Assembly: GCA_015227615.1 (NCBI GenBank)
Contig: JAALGZ010000005.1
Span: 1,240,001 to 1,304,000, forward strand
Origin: Labyrinthula sp. Ha
Lineage: Eukaryota > Sar > Bigyra > Labyrinthulida > Labyrinthulaceae
Length of the DNA: 64,000 nt
Reading direction: 5' to 3'
Shown one piece after another: positions 35,301-46,200 of this stretch. A program made the position numbers and the translations under genes. The notes under the pieces are model-generated. The model saw only the letters and a program-made list of their open reading frames with translations. It was not told the DNA's origin and did not search any database. Numbering within the stretch: position 1 is the stretch's first letter; each line of letters begins with the position of its first letter.

Positions 35301-37446
35301 GGTCCAGTTTAGTATACTGAACTTCTCCATGATCGAATTCCCCGATAAAGGGAAAGATAATGAAGCATTTTGATCATAAAACTGTATCAAAACACTATGA
35401 ATTGTCACTTCTAGTGGAAATTTAATTTGTGAAAAACGAAGACAATCCTGAATTGACTTTCTCAAGTGAAATTGAAACTCAGGTGCTATGCAATATTAGA
35501 GTTGTGCCTGGTCTTGCGTACATGGAAAGTCAAAAGAAATTTTTTCTTCACGTACATTTAATATATTTTGTTTTTCTGGGCAGAAAAGCAACAATTCTAA
35601 GCTATTATCTATTGCAAGAAACGAAGTGTACAAAATTTGACTTAGCGAACGTAGTCGCGAGTACACCAAAATTGATAATACTTGTGATCAAGGATGGCGT
35701 TTTTGTCAAAATTACCTTACATTCTGCTTGGATTCTTGACCCGTGATAGAGATGTCAACTAGCAACCAACGGAATACTAATGAATCCTTTTAACATTTAA
35801 AAGACAAAGAATGGGCAAATTTTTAGGAACACATCAGTTGCTTCGACGAGTTTGCTAGGTTGTTCGTAATGAAGTACACATTAGTGGTCTTATATACGCT
35901 GGATTTATATTTTTTCTTGGCCATCGCATGTGAATACCTACATTAGTTTTGTGTTTTCATAGTTACGGGACTAATAATGACTCTGGTTTTGATTATTAAA
36001 GATAAAAACTAGACTTGTCTTTTTTACAAATTCTAAATTACATTCAACTAAACGCTTAATTTATAAATTTGCACTAGCAGAAAGGCTAATGAATGCAATA
36101 TGAATACATAGTTCTAACCTAAAGCACTACCTTTGGAAGCTGATTAATGGGATTTCTTGATGCAATTTTATTTTAATGGGGCAGTAAACCATAATATAAG
36201 CGATCCATTGATAAGCTTCTAAATTAATTAGTCCGTTATCATCGGCGGTTTTCATTTCTTGTTTTCTATGAAAATACCTTTTATATTAGTATGTTTTCTG
36301 ATTTACATGTGGACTTTGAAGACCCTGGATATGGTAAGAAAGTCTTTTATTCTAATGGTTAACTAGGCTTGATGAAAAACTAAGTAATTCTTCCTCGGAT
36401 TTAAATAAAGTTGCGCTGTATTTCAGGAAGAAAAACCAATACCTTTATTCTTAGTAAGGTAAAGAAACAATTTTCGGATAATTTTGTCATATACGGCTCT
36501 TCTTAAAACAGGTTCATGTTTCTCTAAGCAAATGAAATGATTTCTAAGAGAAATAAACAGTGCGATATATTTAAGAAGAAAGATTTTCACTTACATAGAA
36601 AAGGGTTTTCTTGTTTTTTCTTCACCTTTGCAACTCGTGCCTGGGGTCCAGAGCCTCAACCAAAATTCCAAATACCACGACTTAGTATATCATTCGAAGC
36701 AATAATACATTCACAATCTAGCACCTTAGAACCCAAGGATTTCTTGGGTTGTTAGCCTTCTTTTGAATTAAAACTAATTCCAAAAGGCAATAGCATCCAT
36801 TTTTTTACAAAGAGCACCAAATATAACAAATTAGGCCAAGAAATTTTTCCTAGGGAAGTATACATTTTTATCTTGTTTGTAGCACGTACCGCTTGTTGCA
36901 CTGCATGGTTCTATACGATTTTGTTTCACCTTAGACACGTTGTGCAACCATAGTAGAAATAAAGGTTGTTCTGGCTAATAGAAAGCATCTAGCAGGAATA
37001 GATGTAATCATCTTTTTTAGGTTTCATATTGTAACTTGTAATTTCTCCAATCCTATAGGCTTAAAGCTTCTTTTCCATAAGCTCAAAAAATATGACTTCA
37101 GTATAGTATAGTTTATGATCCCTTTCTTTAGTATTATTGACACAATCATATGTTCTCCAACTTGGTGTTGATAGGTTATAGCAATTAGGAAATTAGTTTT
37201 TAAATTTGAGATATTCCTATAAAGATTGAGCATATGCGTCTTTAGTTCATTTTCACGACATTACCATTGTTTATTCTTCATAATCCATTTTTGGGCACCA
37301 TTCCGTCTGACTGAAAGTGTACTGTAGAGGACACTAGTGCCAAGAAGTCGATGTTCTTATACAATCACCCAAAAGTACCGTACATGTCTTGGGGTGTACT
37401 CACAAAGTGACTGCAACTTGATCCCCACTAGGGATGGGTCAATAGA

Positions 37447-37498
37447 CGTCTCGACTCTCGAGATATCCACAAGGTATTTAATGTATTAGATCGAGACG
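37447..37498. repeat. Small inverted-repeat cluster (TCTCGA/TCGAGA)
   Basis: TCTCGA (37449-37454) is followed after 3 bp by TCGAGA (37458-37463), a perfect hairpin. CGTCTCGA (37447-37454) is repeated in inverse as TCGAGACG (37491-37498). It could be a small foldback or the terminal part of a miniature element; no flanking duplication is evident. Confidence 0.5.
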
Positions 37499-38500
37499 GG
37501 AATCTCACTAGAGTGTATACTAGATACATGTCTTTAAGTGATGGACGAGAGAGTATGAGCAAACTTCACCTAATGAAGAATCACTTATATTTTTTTACTA
37601 GAAATCGTTATCACTAGATATTTTGTGTTTTACAACTTGTGTAAGGAAATATGAAGTTTATTCCATTTAGGTATTTTGAAATAGACCACAGAGAAAACCC
37701 TTAAGCAAAAAAAAAAGAAAGTTTCAAGTAACATTGTTCAATAGACTTGGATCTAGCAACATGCGAGTAGGTCTCTTGGAGTAAAATGACTCAATTCAGA
37801 GACTACAATAAACCTTGAACTTTTTTAGACTTGGCTTTTATACATAACTCAAAATAATTTATCTCTCAATATAGTACTCAGCAGTGTTTCACATACAGGT
37901 TTCTTCAAGTGAACGTGTACCATTACAGATCTTAAATGAATATCAGGTCCATATTAATTTTTTTTATCATTTCAACTTGGAAAAATATTTTGCAAGAAAA
38001 TAGAAGCATTTACCAACCACTTGATTATCCAACATTTTCTCTTCTAAAACTGTAAATCTAGCTTTTAGTTACCTAGTTCCTGTTGAGGAAGCTAAACCTG
38101 GCAATGAAACTCAAGTACTTCATATAATTTAAGTGGAAGAAGAAATGAGTTTGACAAGGCTTCCATTTACCTTGCAGCTAAATGAAACATTTGCTTATTT
38201 TATATATTTAAAATCCCTACATGGAAAGCCTGAATAAAAAGGAAATGTGGCTTAAGCTGAGCATGTTATGCTTTAAAATAGAAGAAAGTGTAAACTCCTA
38301 TATACCACATAACTTTAACTTCAAAACTAAAGGTTATATATCCTTGATAAGAATAAAATAAAATACTTCTACAAGCAAGATATATCAAGAATATGACGAG
38401 AATCTTGTAAGCTTGTGAGACGAGAGTTTTTTTTTCTTTATCCCTAAACCACTACCTTCTTATAAATCTCCCAAGAGTTGCTTGGACCAACGTGCGACAC

Positions 38501-38526
38501 CCGGTACAAAAATTCAATTATACCGG
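38501..38526. promoter_or_regulatory. CCGGTA...TACCGG inverted repeat upstream of the pseudokinase gene
   Basis: CCGGTA at 38501-38506 and TACCGG at 38521-38526 are separated by 14 bp and lie about 170 bp before the start codon. This is a candidate dimer-binding site. CGG/CCG inverted triplets are typical of Zn2Cys6 regulators, one of which is encoded at 56-57.6 kb, but the link is only a guess. Confidence 0.3.
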
Positions 38527-38693
38527 CTATTATTTGATATTCCCGTAAATTTGTCGCATCTATTCATATTTTCCGTTGGAACAAATAGTACGAATTTTTG
38601 GTGCCGATTTTTGTAAACATAAGCTGGAATCAAGAGAATCCAAGCGTTCTAAAGTAGCAATCAGAAAAATAAAAGTGAATCATTCAAATTACC

Positions 38694-39551
38694 ATGCCTC
38701 ACAGGATAAGAAGTCTAAGGCGTTTTGTCAATTTCAGTGAAGGGTTGCCCTTGGAGATAAATAATTACGTTATCCGTCGTAGCTTTGACAATCCGTCACT
38801 TCTCTTGGCAATTCAGAAACAGTCGAAAGAACTGCGGCTTATTCATCAAACCACTGCTGAAGAAGAAAATGTAAACGCTTTAGCCAAACTGGACCATAAA
38901 AATGTATTCTCGGTGTTGGAGATAATAAGAGAAGAGGCAGGAAGAGTTTTCTTCCTCGTTTCACCCCAATGCGCAATGGTAATTCTTTCGTTCAACCATA
39001 AATTTTAGAGAGAAGTGTTCAAGTTTAATCGAGCAACTGGTAAATCAGAAGTACTTCCGCTTTCCAAGGTTCACGAATATTTTTCACAAGTTGTAGCAGC
39101 GTTAGTATATCTGGATGAAAAGAAAGTAGCAAACCTATCAATTTGCCCAGAAAATATTTTGGTCTTAAACAGCGGACAAGTTATAGTTTCCGACTTTTCC
39201 AACATGTGCCTCACAAGTAAGAAAACTCAGCTTAATTTCCACACAGAGGTGTTTGATGTATTTTTCTCAGCACCTGAATTATATACGAATCCAAACATGC
39301 TTTGTGACGAGGCTGTTTTCGCAGATGTGTACTCACTAGGAAGACTTCTTCAGTTTGCCATGTTTGGAAGCTTAATGAAGAATTCCAGATATTATTCCTT
39401 TCGCGCGAAAAAGAGTTTGCAGCTGTTGAGAAGCTCTTCTAGCAAGTTGGATTCGCTTGTAAAGCAATGTGTCAGAGAGGTTCCACAAGAACGAATCTCA
39501 ATTCAGCAGATTGCCGACGATGGATATTTTTCCATGGTGGAAACTCTTTAA
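38694..39551 (+). CDS. Small protein pseudokinase
   Basis: Two exons, 38694-38978 and 39009-39551, with a 30-nt intron (38979-39008, phase 0), give 275 aa covering a bare kinase fold. The helix and strand order fits the family: an N-lobe with LLLAIQKQSKEL, then ALAKLDHKNVFSVLEII, YLDEKKVANLSICPENILVL and VIVSDFSNM (split here at a break), SAPELYT, and a C-lobe with FADVYSLGRLLQFAMFG and a final VREVPQERISIQQI. The catalytic loop HRDLKPEN reads NLSICPEN (about 137-144), so the catalytic Asp is gone, and DFG reads DFS (157-159). SAPE and PQER are kept. It is therefore most likely a pseudokinase acting as a scaffold or allosteric partner, in the style of Tribbles or SCY1. It converges on bL34m with a 79-bp gap. 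Confidence 0.88.
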
Positions 39552-39630
39552 ACACTTCAACTGAACCATAATTATTTGCTTAGGAAACGTGCAGCCGTGA
39601 TTGTAAAAGCTTTGTGATCTACTTGTTTGC

Positions 39631-39948
39631 TTAAGACTTTGACAGTTCTTTCCTTCCTTTCAAGAGTCGTCTCTTTATGATCTTTCTTCCATTAATAGTT
39701 CGTATCCTGTTCAGGAAGCCATGTTTTCTTTTCCTTCGCTTAACTGAAGGTTGATACTCTCTCTTTACTGCTTCAACTGCATCGTTCTCTTCAGGATCTA
39801 CCACGGGTATGTGAGTCCACCGTTCTTCCAAGGGAACAGTCATAGGAAAAGAGCTGCCAAAAGACCACTGAGTTATATTCATCAGATTTTTTGTGCTCTT
39901 TAACGAAGTAGTGCTGTAAAAGCGTATCGTTTTGATTGCTTTAAACAT
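39631..39948 (-). CDS. MRPL34: Mitochondrial ribosomal protein bL34m
   Basis: A 105-aa single-exon protein. The C-terminal about 43 residues are the bL34 signature: [18 protein letters not shown], then [15 protein letters not shown] and KGRKELS, matching bacterial L34 nearly position by position. bL34 is a small, very basic protein of the large subunit near the rRNA core. Residues 1-17 ([16 protein letters not shown]) form an amphipathic, acid-free presequence, so it is a nuclear-encoded mitochondrial protein rather than an organelle gene. It is divergent from the small membrane protein starting near 40015-40036, with only about 66 bp between the two starts. Confidence 0.95.
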   Translation of the reverse strand: MFKAIKTIRFYSTTSLKSTKNLMNITQWSFGSSFPMTVPLEERWTHIPVVDPEENDAVEAVKREYQPSVKRRKRKHGFLNRIRTINGRKIIKRRLLKGRKELSKS

Positions 39949-39988
39949 TTCTTTTCTCTGGTTTCTATCTGATGCTATAACGATATTG

Positions 39989-40016
39989 ATTGGCTATTTG
40001 AAACAAGTTAGCCAAT
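39989..40016. promoter_or_regulatory. Bidirectional promoter with inverted CCAAT boxes
   Basis: ATTGGCTA (39989-39996) and TAGCCAAT (40009-40016) form a perfect 8-bp inverted repeat with 12-bp spacing between the divergent genes bL34m and the small membrane protein. Each arm carries a CCAAT box. The second arm overlaps the ATG at 40015, which favours a downstream start (40033 or 40036) for the small gene. Confidence 0.55.
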
Positions 40017-40215
40017 GAGAGAGCAGAAAAAAATGATGAAAATAATCATTGTTGCAGGATCTTTGGTTGCTGGTGCAGCAGCTATGAGCTATATAGCAAT
40101 TCCAGCAAATGATTCAGAAAGAATGAAGTATTCTATGGCTAAAAAAATAAAAAGGGAGGATCTAGATATAGACGAGGAAACATTGGATTTTCTATATCGT
40201 CATAAGAAGGACTAG
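40015..40215 (+). CDS. Small single-pass membrane protein, possibly mitochondrial assembly factor
   Basis: Open frame of 66 aa. Met7 or Met8 (40033/40036) gives a cleaner 59-60 aa product that starts MMKIIIVAGSLVAGAAAMSY, one transmembrane segment. A charged tail with SERMKYSMAKKIKRED and DEETLDFLYRHKKD follows. The pattern of a short N-terminal membrane helix, then a P..SER motif and a charged helical tail, recalls small respiratory assembly factors such as UQCC3 or Cbp4. The shared promoter with a mitochondrial ribosomal gene fits that idea. Family membership is a guess; the gene itself is likely real because of its position and composition. Confidence 0.6.
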   Translation: MREQKKMMKIIIVAGSLVAGAAAMSYIAIPANDSERMKYSMAKKIKREDLDIDEETLDFLYRHKKD

Positions 40216-43200
40216 GAAATTTAAGTTCTAGAAGTGTTTATACCAAGACAGCATTCATACTCAGTAGGTTGAGTTATTCGTGTATTTCTGAACTTTAATT
40301 TCTTCTTTATTCATTTTGAAGTTATTTTTGAAAGGCTAGTTATATTCTTTGGCTTTGAATAATTTGAATCAACTTACTCGCATGAAACTCATGTTTTTTT
40401 AAGTTGTATGCCCTTTACAGTTCGCAGTTACTCCATAGTCTGTGTTCCTGCTTTTTCATTGTTCGATAGAATTTTCTTGCCTTCCCATACAAATGTTCTT
40501 GTTTCTAAAGGATTCCAAGCTATAAAAAACTTTTACAGTTTCTTTTGCTCATTGAGAAAGAAGGCAAAGTTAAAAAACCTGCGAAGATTAAAGCAGGGTT
40601 AAAACTTCTTATATCTCTCTTATATTGATACGGGATATTAGAGTAAAAAACTCAAAATTGCCATACAATTATGTTGGAAAGATTAACATCGTTAACTCAT
40701 GAAATTTTATCTTCATTCATGTGGAGAGAAATAAGCAGTGTTAAGGTTAAAGCAGTCTCACTTCTGGAAAATACCTAGGAGTCAGAAGTGCTACTGAACC
40801 TTCTAGTAGGTCATTACATTATAGTTATAGTCTATCACTAGCCTCTTACTGGTATCAGTGGTTTGGTCTTGTTCTCTTACTAGGTTATATTTTCTCAAAG
40901 GTATACTTCTGTCTCCCTAAATTATCAGGAGCTTGAAGTTAACTCATTGAGAATATAAGCTACAGTTGGTAGCTTATCACAGAGCTGGATGTATCCCATC
41001 ATTTGATACATTTCAATGTAAGCAAAATGCGAAGTATAAATGTAGTTTAATAAGGCAGAAGGTCATTACTCGATTCTACAATTATACTTTCTGTTTAAGA
41101 TTCTTAGGAGAAGCTAGTTGTGAAAGTAGAGCAAGAGTGAATACCACAAATAGTTTTCTTTAGCGGTGCTCAACTATTTAAGGCACCTGTAACTATTTTA
41201 TCAACCTATAGCGCAACTAGCACTTCAAGTACCTTATGTGCAAAACTTTTCAGCAAAAACAAAAAGTACAAGTTATTTTCTTTTCGTGGGAGCAACCTTG
41301 ACATTCTCTCGTTTAGGATCGACCTAGATAGGAGGTTTGTTTTCAATATGTTAATAAAATAAGCTGAAACTACCGCATCTTAATGACTCAGTTAGCCATG
41401 AGTATGAAGAATAATTCGTTTAGTTCTTTTTAAATATGTGGTCGTATGTAATTCTATCTACCAGCCTTAAGACCACAGTTGAATATAAGAGTTTGTATAA
41501 TTTTTCGCTCAAAGGAAGAAAAGCAGTAAAATGTCCTTCCCATAACAGAGCCGATTGACCGGAACCACGGCTGAGGACCCATATTTTACAACCCAGCGTT
41601 GACAGGATCTACTTGTACATTCTGTAAGCGTAAGTGATCTTACTCCGGCTAAACCAAACTTTTTAATATAGAAACCCAGTGTCTATCAGTTTTAACGCAA
41701 AAGAGGCTACAAGTTAGTGTCTAACCGACTATGAAAGAGGCGGTACATGTAACCAGCTGCCGAATTAGGTAGGTTTTCTTAAAACTTCATAGTAAAGCAG
41801 CAGGCGTAACGACATATTTGGCGGAGGGACTCGCATGCGTCGTCCTTGAGGTTCACTTTATTAGTAGCATAGCTTTGAAAGAAGGGCTGAATGAAAGTGG
41901 CAATAAAAAAATAACTTCACTAACCTCCTACTCAAGTCACTGTGGGCTCGGTAGAAAAGTCTAGAAGTGCATTTTAAGAGGACTAGGTAGGCTTACAAAT
42001 AGCGCAAACAAGAGAAGGATATTTGCTCTTAGGATAATCCATACGTACAGATGTGTTGAACTTTGGCAAAAGGGTCTGAACTAAGCGACAGGGTTAGACA
42101 AAAGTTCTTAGACTTAGAGAGGTAGAGGAATATACCAAGAAACTCGGTTAAAGCTCCAATATACATTGAGAAACTTCTTGCATACCCTGGAACAGTGTCT
42201 TCATGCGGCAGCCTTTTCTGGGCCCTTTTTCCTGCAGCTGAAAATGTTACTTGCCTTTAGTTCTTACAAATCCAAAGTTCAGTTCTCCTTATTATACAAC
42301 TATAAGATGAATCTCTTAACCTTCACTAGCACTTTCCTAACGCAATCAGCTGAATTCTTAGAAGAAACACCCAGACACAAAAATCCGCTGAAATCCCCAT
42401 TATACATCTACTCTAGAAAACCCCAACCTACAGCACTCATTCACAGATCACCTGCAAGATTGGGTCAACATCAACTGAAACCGAATGTTTAAATTTGACC
42501 AATAAGCTTTATTTCACCGCTTTTTATTCATGATCAAGAACAAACTGTTCGAAAACTTGTTAAGAAGAATTTCATACACCCTGCTGAGTCCCACAATACT
42601 TTTGTTCGTGTTCTGCATTGCGGGGTGGTATTTCTGAATCTTGGCGTCAATAAATTTCAAGTTTTTGCAGCCCCGTTTGATTTCTAAAGGAAATATTTGG
42701 CAATGGTGCTTTTTAGTGAGATCTGGAGCAAGAAAGCCCTTGAGCCAATAAAATAAGGCATACTGGACACTTGACCAACAGGATCAGGAAAAAGTAAAGG
42801 AAAGTGCAAGAGAGACACCGATATTAATATTTTTGGTACCCCTTGTAAAAATAGACGCTCAACTGCGTATTAGAAACGTAGTATAGGCTAGGTTCCCAGA
42901 AGATTAGTGTACCTGATTCAATTAAGTTTTAGAACAGAGAGTCGCGCAAAATATACCCAGGCCTTGAATTGAAAACATTTTATCAGCTATCACTGGAATG
43001 TACTATCTCCCTGCTACAGACCAAGAAAAATGAGGAAGGTGTTGCATTGATAATTGGGGTAAAGGTCCATTCAAAAGTAATAATAATTCGTTTTTACGTA
43101 TGAGGCTTCAGGGGGTCTAAGATAGTGGAACACCTTGTCAAAGTGCCGTGTTCTTAGGAGTTCTACAACTAGCGCCCCTTGAGAACATGCATCAAGATAT

Positions 43201-46200
43201 GTATATGTATGATACGCACAGGTATTAGATCTTGAGTTTGTGCTTGCTTTTGATTTAACCTCAGTGAGCCAGGAACTCGTTGAGTTTTCTTGATAAATTG
43301 AACAGGAGATGGCAGTACATGCACTGAGAAGAGAGTACACTCTAATAATGGTACCATAATCTTTTTATAAGTAGTTCTCAAGAAAAAAATCTTTTTTGCA
43401 TTGGTTCAAAACCTAGATTCATGGTGTCTCTCTCAGATCAAACCAGCGTTGTGGAGCAAGAAAGTTATTTCAGCGGGTTAAAATCTATTCTAGCGAATGT
43501 AATATTTTCCTTAAGCTGAGATTTTGACTAAAGAGGCCATTGATTATGTAAGGAGATTATCCAAGTACATAACCTAAAATATATCCCAAAATAATCTCTA
43601 CATTACAATACTACTGTAGGTATATCTACGTTAAAAAGAATCCAGATTTGGAAGTTGTAACAAACCCAGGAATAGTTGTTTTTTATATTGTAATATTTTC
43701 TATATCAAACAAATCTTGTGAAAGGTCATGATAATGTACTTTCTAAAGATGAGAGAATAATAATAGAATTGTAAACCCAAGCTTAATTTGTTTCATATCA
43801 AATAATTATCTTAAAATCTCCATTTGGACAAGAACACAGCTATTTTCAGCAACCTGCCCATTGCTAGAATAGTATGACCTGTTTCTTATTATTTATATAA
43901 TAGGCTTTCGTTTCAAAAAAACACCTTCTTAAATAATACTTTTTAAAATATACCGTGTGTTGTAAACTAGTTTAAGTTAATGTTCCTCAATATATAGAAC
44001 ATTTGTATTTTATATCGCGAATAATTTTCATCGAGCCAAAATATTTTCTAATAGTTCCTTACCTGACTTGGTTACAAACTTAAAATTATCCAAGTTTTGC
44101 AAGTTTAAGGTACGTGGATTTTTCCAATTTTTTTTCAAGAGCTCCCGGTTGACCGCTTCAATCCTTTATCTATACAATATTTCTTAACCACAATAGGGTT
44201 CTAACTTCAAAATAAATTTTACCGAACCTATATTATCGTCCTCCTTCATGGAACACATGACAACCTACAATTGCTGAGAAAAAATAAACGAAAAAGTTAT
44301 TTCGCAATTTAAGGCTTAGAGTACTACAAAGAATTGATCTTAAGTTTAGGCATAAAATTACCTGAAACCAAAACAATCAATCGAGTTTATTCACTTAGAA
44401 GTTTTCATAATAAAATTTTTGTTCTGCTAAAGTTTTGAACCAGTTAATGCAATTTCAAAGTAATGACCTACTGCCAAAACAATTTAATTTTGAGCATTTT
44501 CTTCAATATACTAAAATCTAAAGTTTTCTAGAATATATACTGAAGGCCACAGCAATAAGTTTTGTATCGGGAATAGATGTTTATAGGAATACTACTTATG
44601 CCATTTTTATGGATTAGTAACTGTGGTTAATATGCCTTGTGATCTAAAACTGACTAAGGCGGAATAATCAAAATGGGCTAAAGCATAAGCCCCAATGTCA
44701 AATATCAAGTAGTGATGTAAGTGACTATATAACAATTATCAATTATCAGATAGGATTATTCTACCTTATACCTAGGCTATAAATACAATATTATATTTAA
44801 AGTCTCCAATATGATTATTTGAAACCGTTGAAAGCTGAGTAACATGACATAGCTCTACTATTGTAAAGAATAAATGCAATAAATTTCTGGTCATAGGTAA
44901 AACTGTGAAAAGGTATAAAAAAATAGTTGCCTTGTAGCTTATTATTATAATGGCATTAAATGAAATTCAAAGCTTACTGAAAAGCTTTTGAGTATCCATT
45001 AGAGACTAAAAAAATATCTCTAACTCTGTAAGAATCTGTATGGCACCAAATTTCTTTAAATTCATGATAATTGTGATGTTTTTCGTTGGTATGGATTGCT
45101 ATATGTAGATTAATATTTTTAGGTATACTAACATGAAAAAACAGACCACAGATTTTAAGAAATTATACGGTTTTTGTTTGGACTTACTCTGGTCATCATG
45201 AGAGAGAATTTACTTATTCTTGGTGAAGCTTCAAAGATACTTGTATCCGTATATGTGGTGGTTCTGCTAACTCTATAAAAAACCAAAGAACAGGTTTAAA
45301 TGTTGTTACAGCCCTACTTCCTAAATATTTTTCTACCAGACTTGATAAATCACCACGGATATTCTTCCAAAATAGACCACAGTAACTGTTAATTTGAAGA
45401 AGATACTAGAAGAGTTGCCTCATCTGGATCAGTAAATGCAAACAAAAATTATTTGTGTTATTAAGAATTGGGTACATTACACATGTTAAAAAATTACCAT
45501 TCTGACACATATCCAGGTAACAAACTAAGTTAATCACTCTAAAAAGAAACGCCGTGCGAAACTATTTAAGAACATAGATCTTGGACGTTTGGTAGGCGGG
45601 TAGTATATCACCGAGAAAAACTTGTGGAATATTTCAGATCTACTCTTAGAATGGCCAAAATACTAATAGTGCAAAATAGGAACGTAACTGATACAGTTTT
45701 TGAAGTAATAGCAGACGAGTTCTGGTATGTCAATGAACGCACCATCAGTCTTACTAATTGCGATATCAAAGACGTTGTACTTAAGAGGATTCGAGAAGTA
45801 TCAGCTGATATCAATCTCTACATCAAGATAAAAGAGTATTACATCTATTCCGAATATATTATTTAATGTGTTCAAGTAGTAACAAGCTCTGTTGCAAGTT
45901 TCAACGTTTTGTGCATCAATCAAATAGTGAAACACCTGCAGAAGATCCACTTTCTTCCGAGCTGACTATTCCATAATAACCCATTATATGAAGCAGACAT
46001 AAAGGATCTTTGAAAAGCACTAGTTCTAAGATCAAATCCTTTGGAGTTCAATATAAAGTCACAACTTTATCAAAAATAAAAATTCCAAAGAAGCCTGTAG
46101 CGAGATGTCCAATGATATTAAGTATCTGTACAAATCTAATAAGAAAAGTGAATTCAAGCAACCATGAAGGTGGGCACAGAGCAAATGTCACAATCATGAT

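Larger units (their letters stand above)
32331..38693. other. Gene-free AT-rich interval
   Basis: No supported gene. The first few hundred bases may be the tail of the LINE. Short frames (34089-34346 on the minus strand, 35429-35746 on the plus strand) have no recognisable family or plausible splice partners. An inverted-repeat cluster at 37447-37498 is listed separately. Confidence 0.5.

Noticed and set aside
35429-35746. 105-codon frame in the 32-38 kb desert
   Set aside because: Starts with GTG, no recognisable domain, no neighbouring exon; likely chance.
40408-40602. Small frame with basic C-terminus, considered as a second mitochondrial ribosomal protein
   Set aside because: The basic tail alone does not match bL35, bL36 or other small ribosomal proteins.
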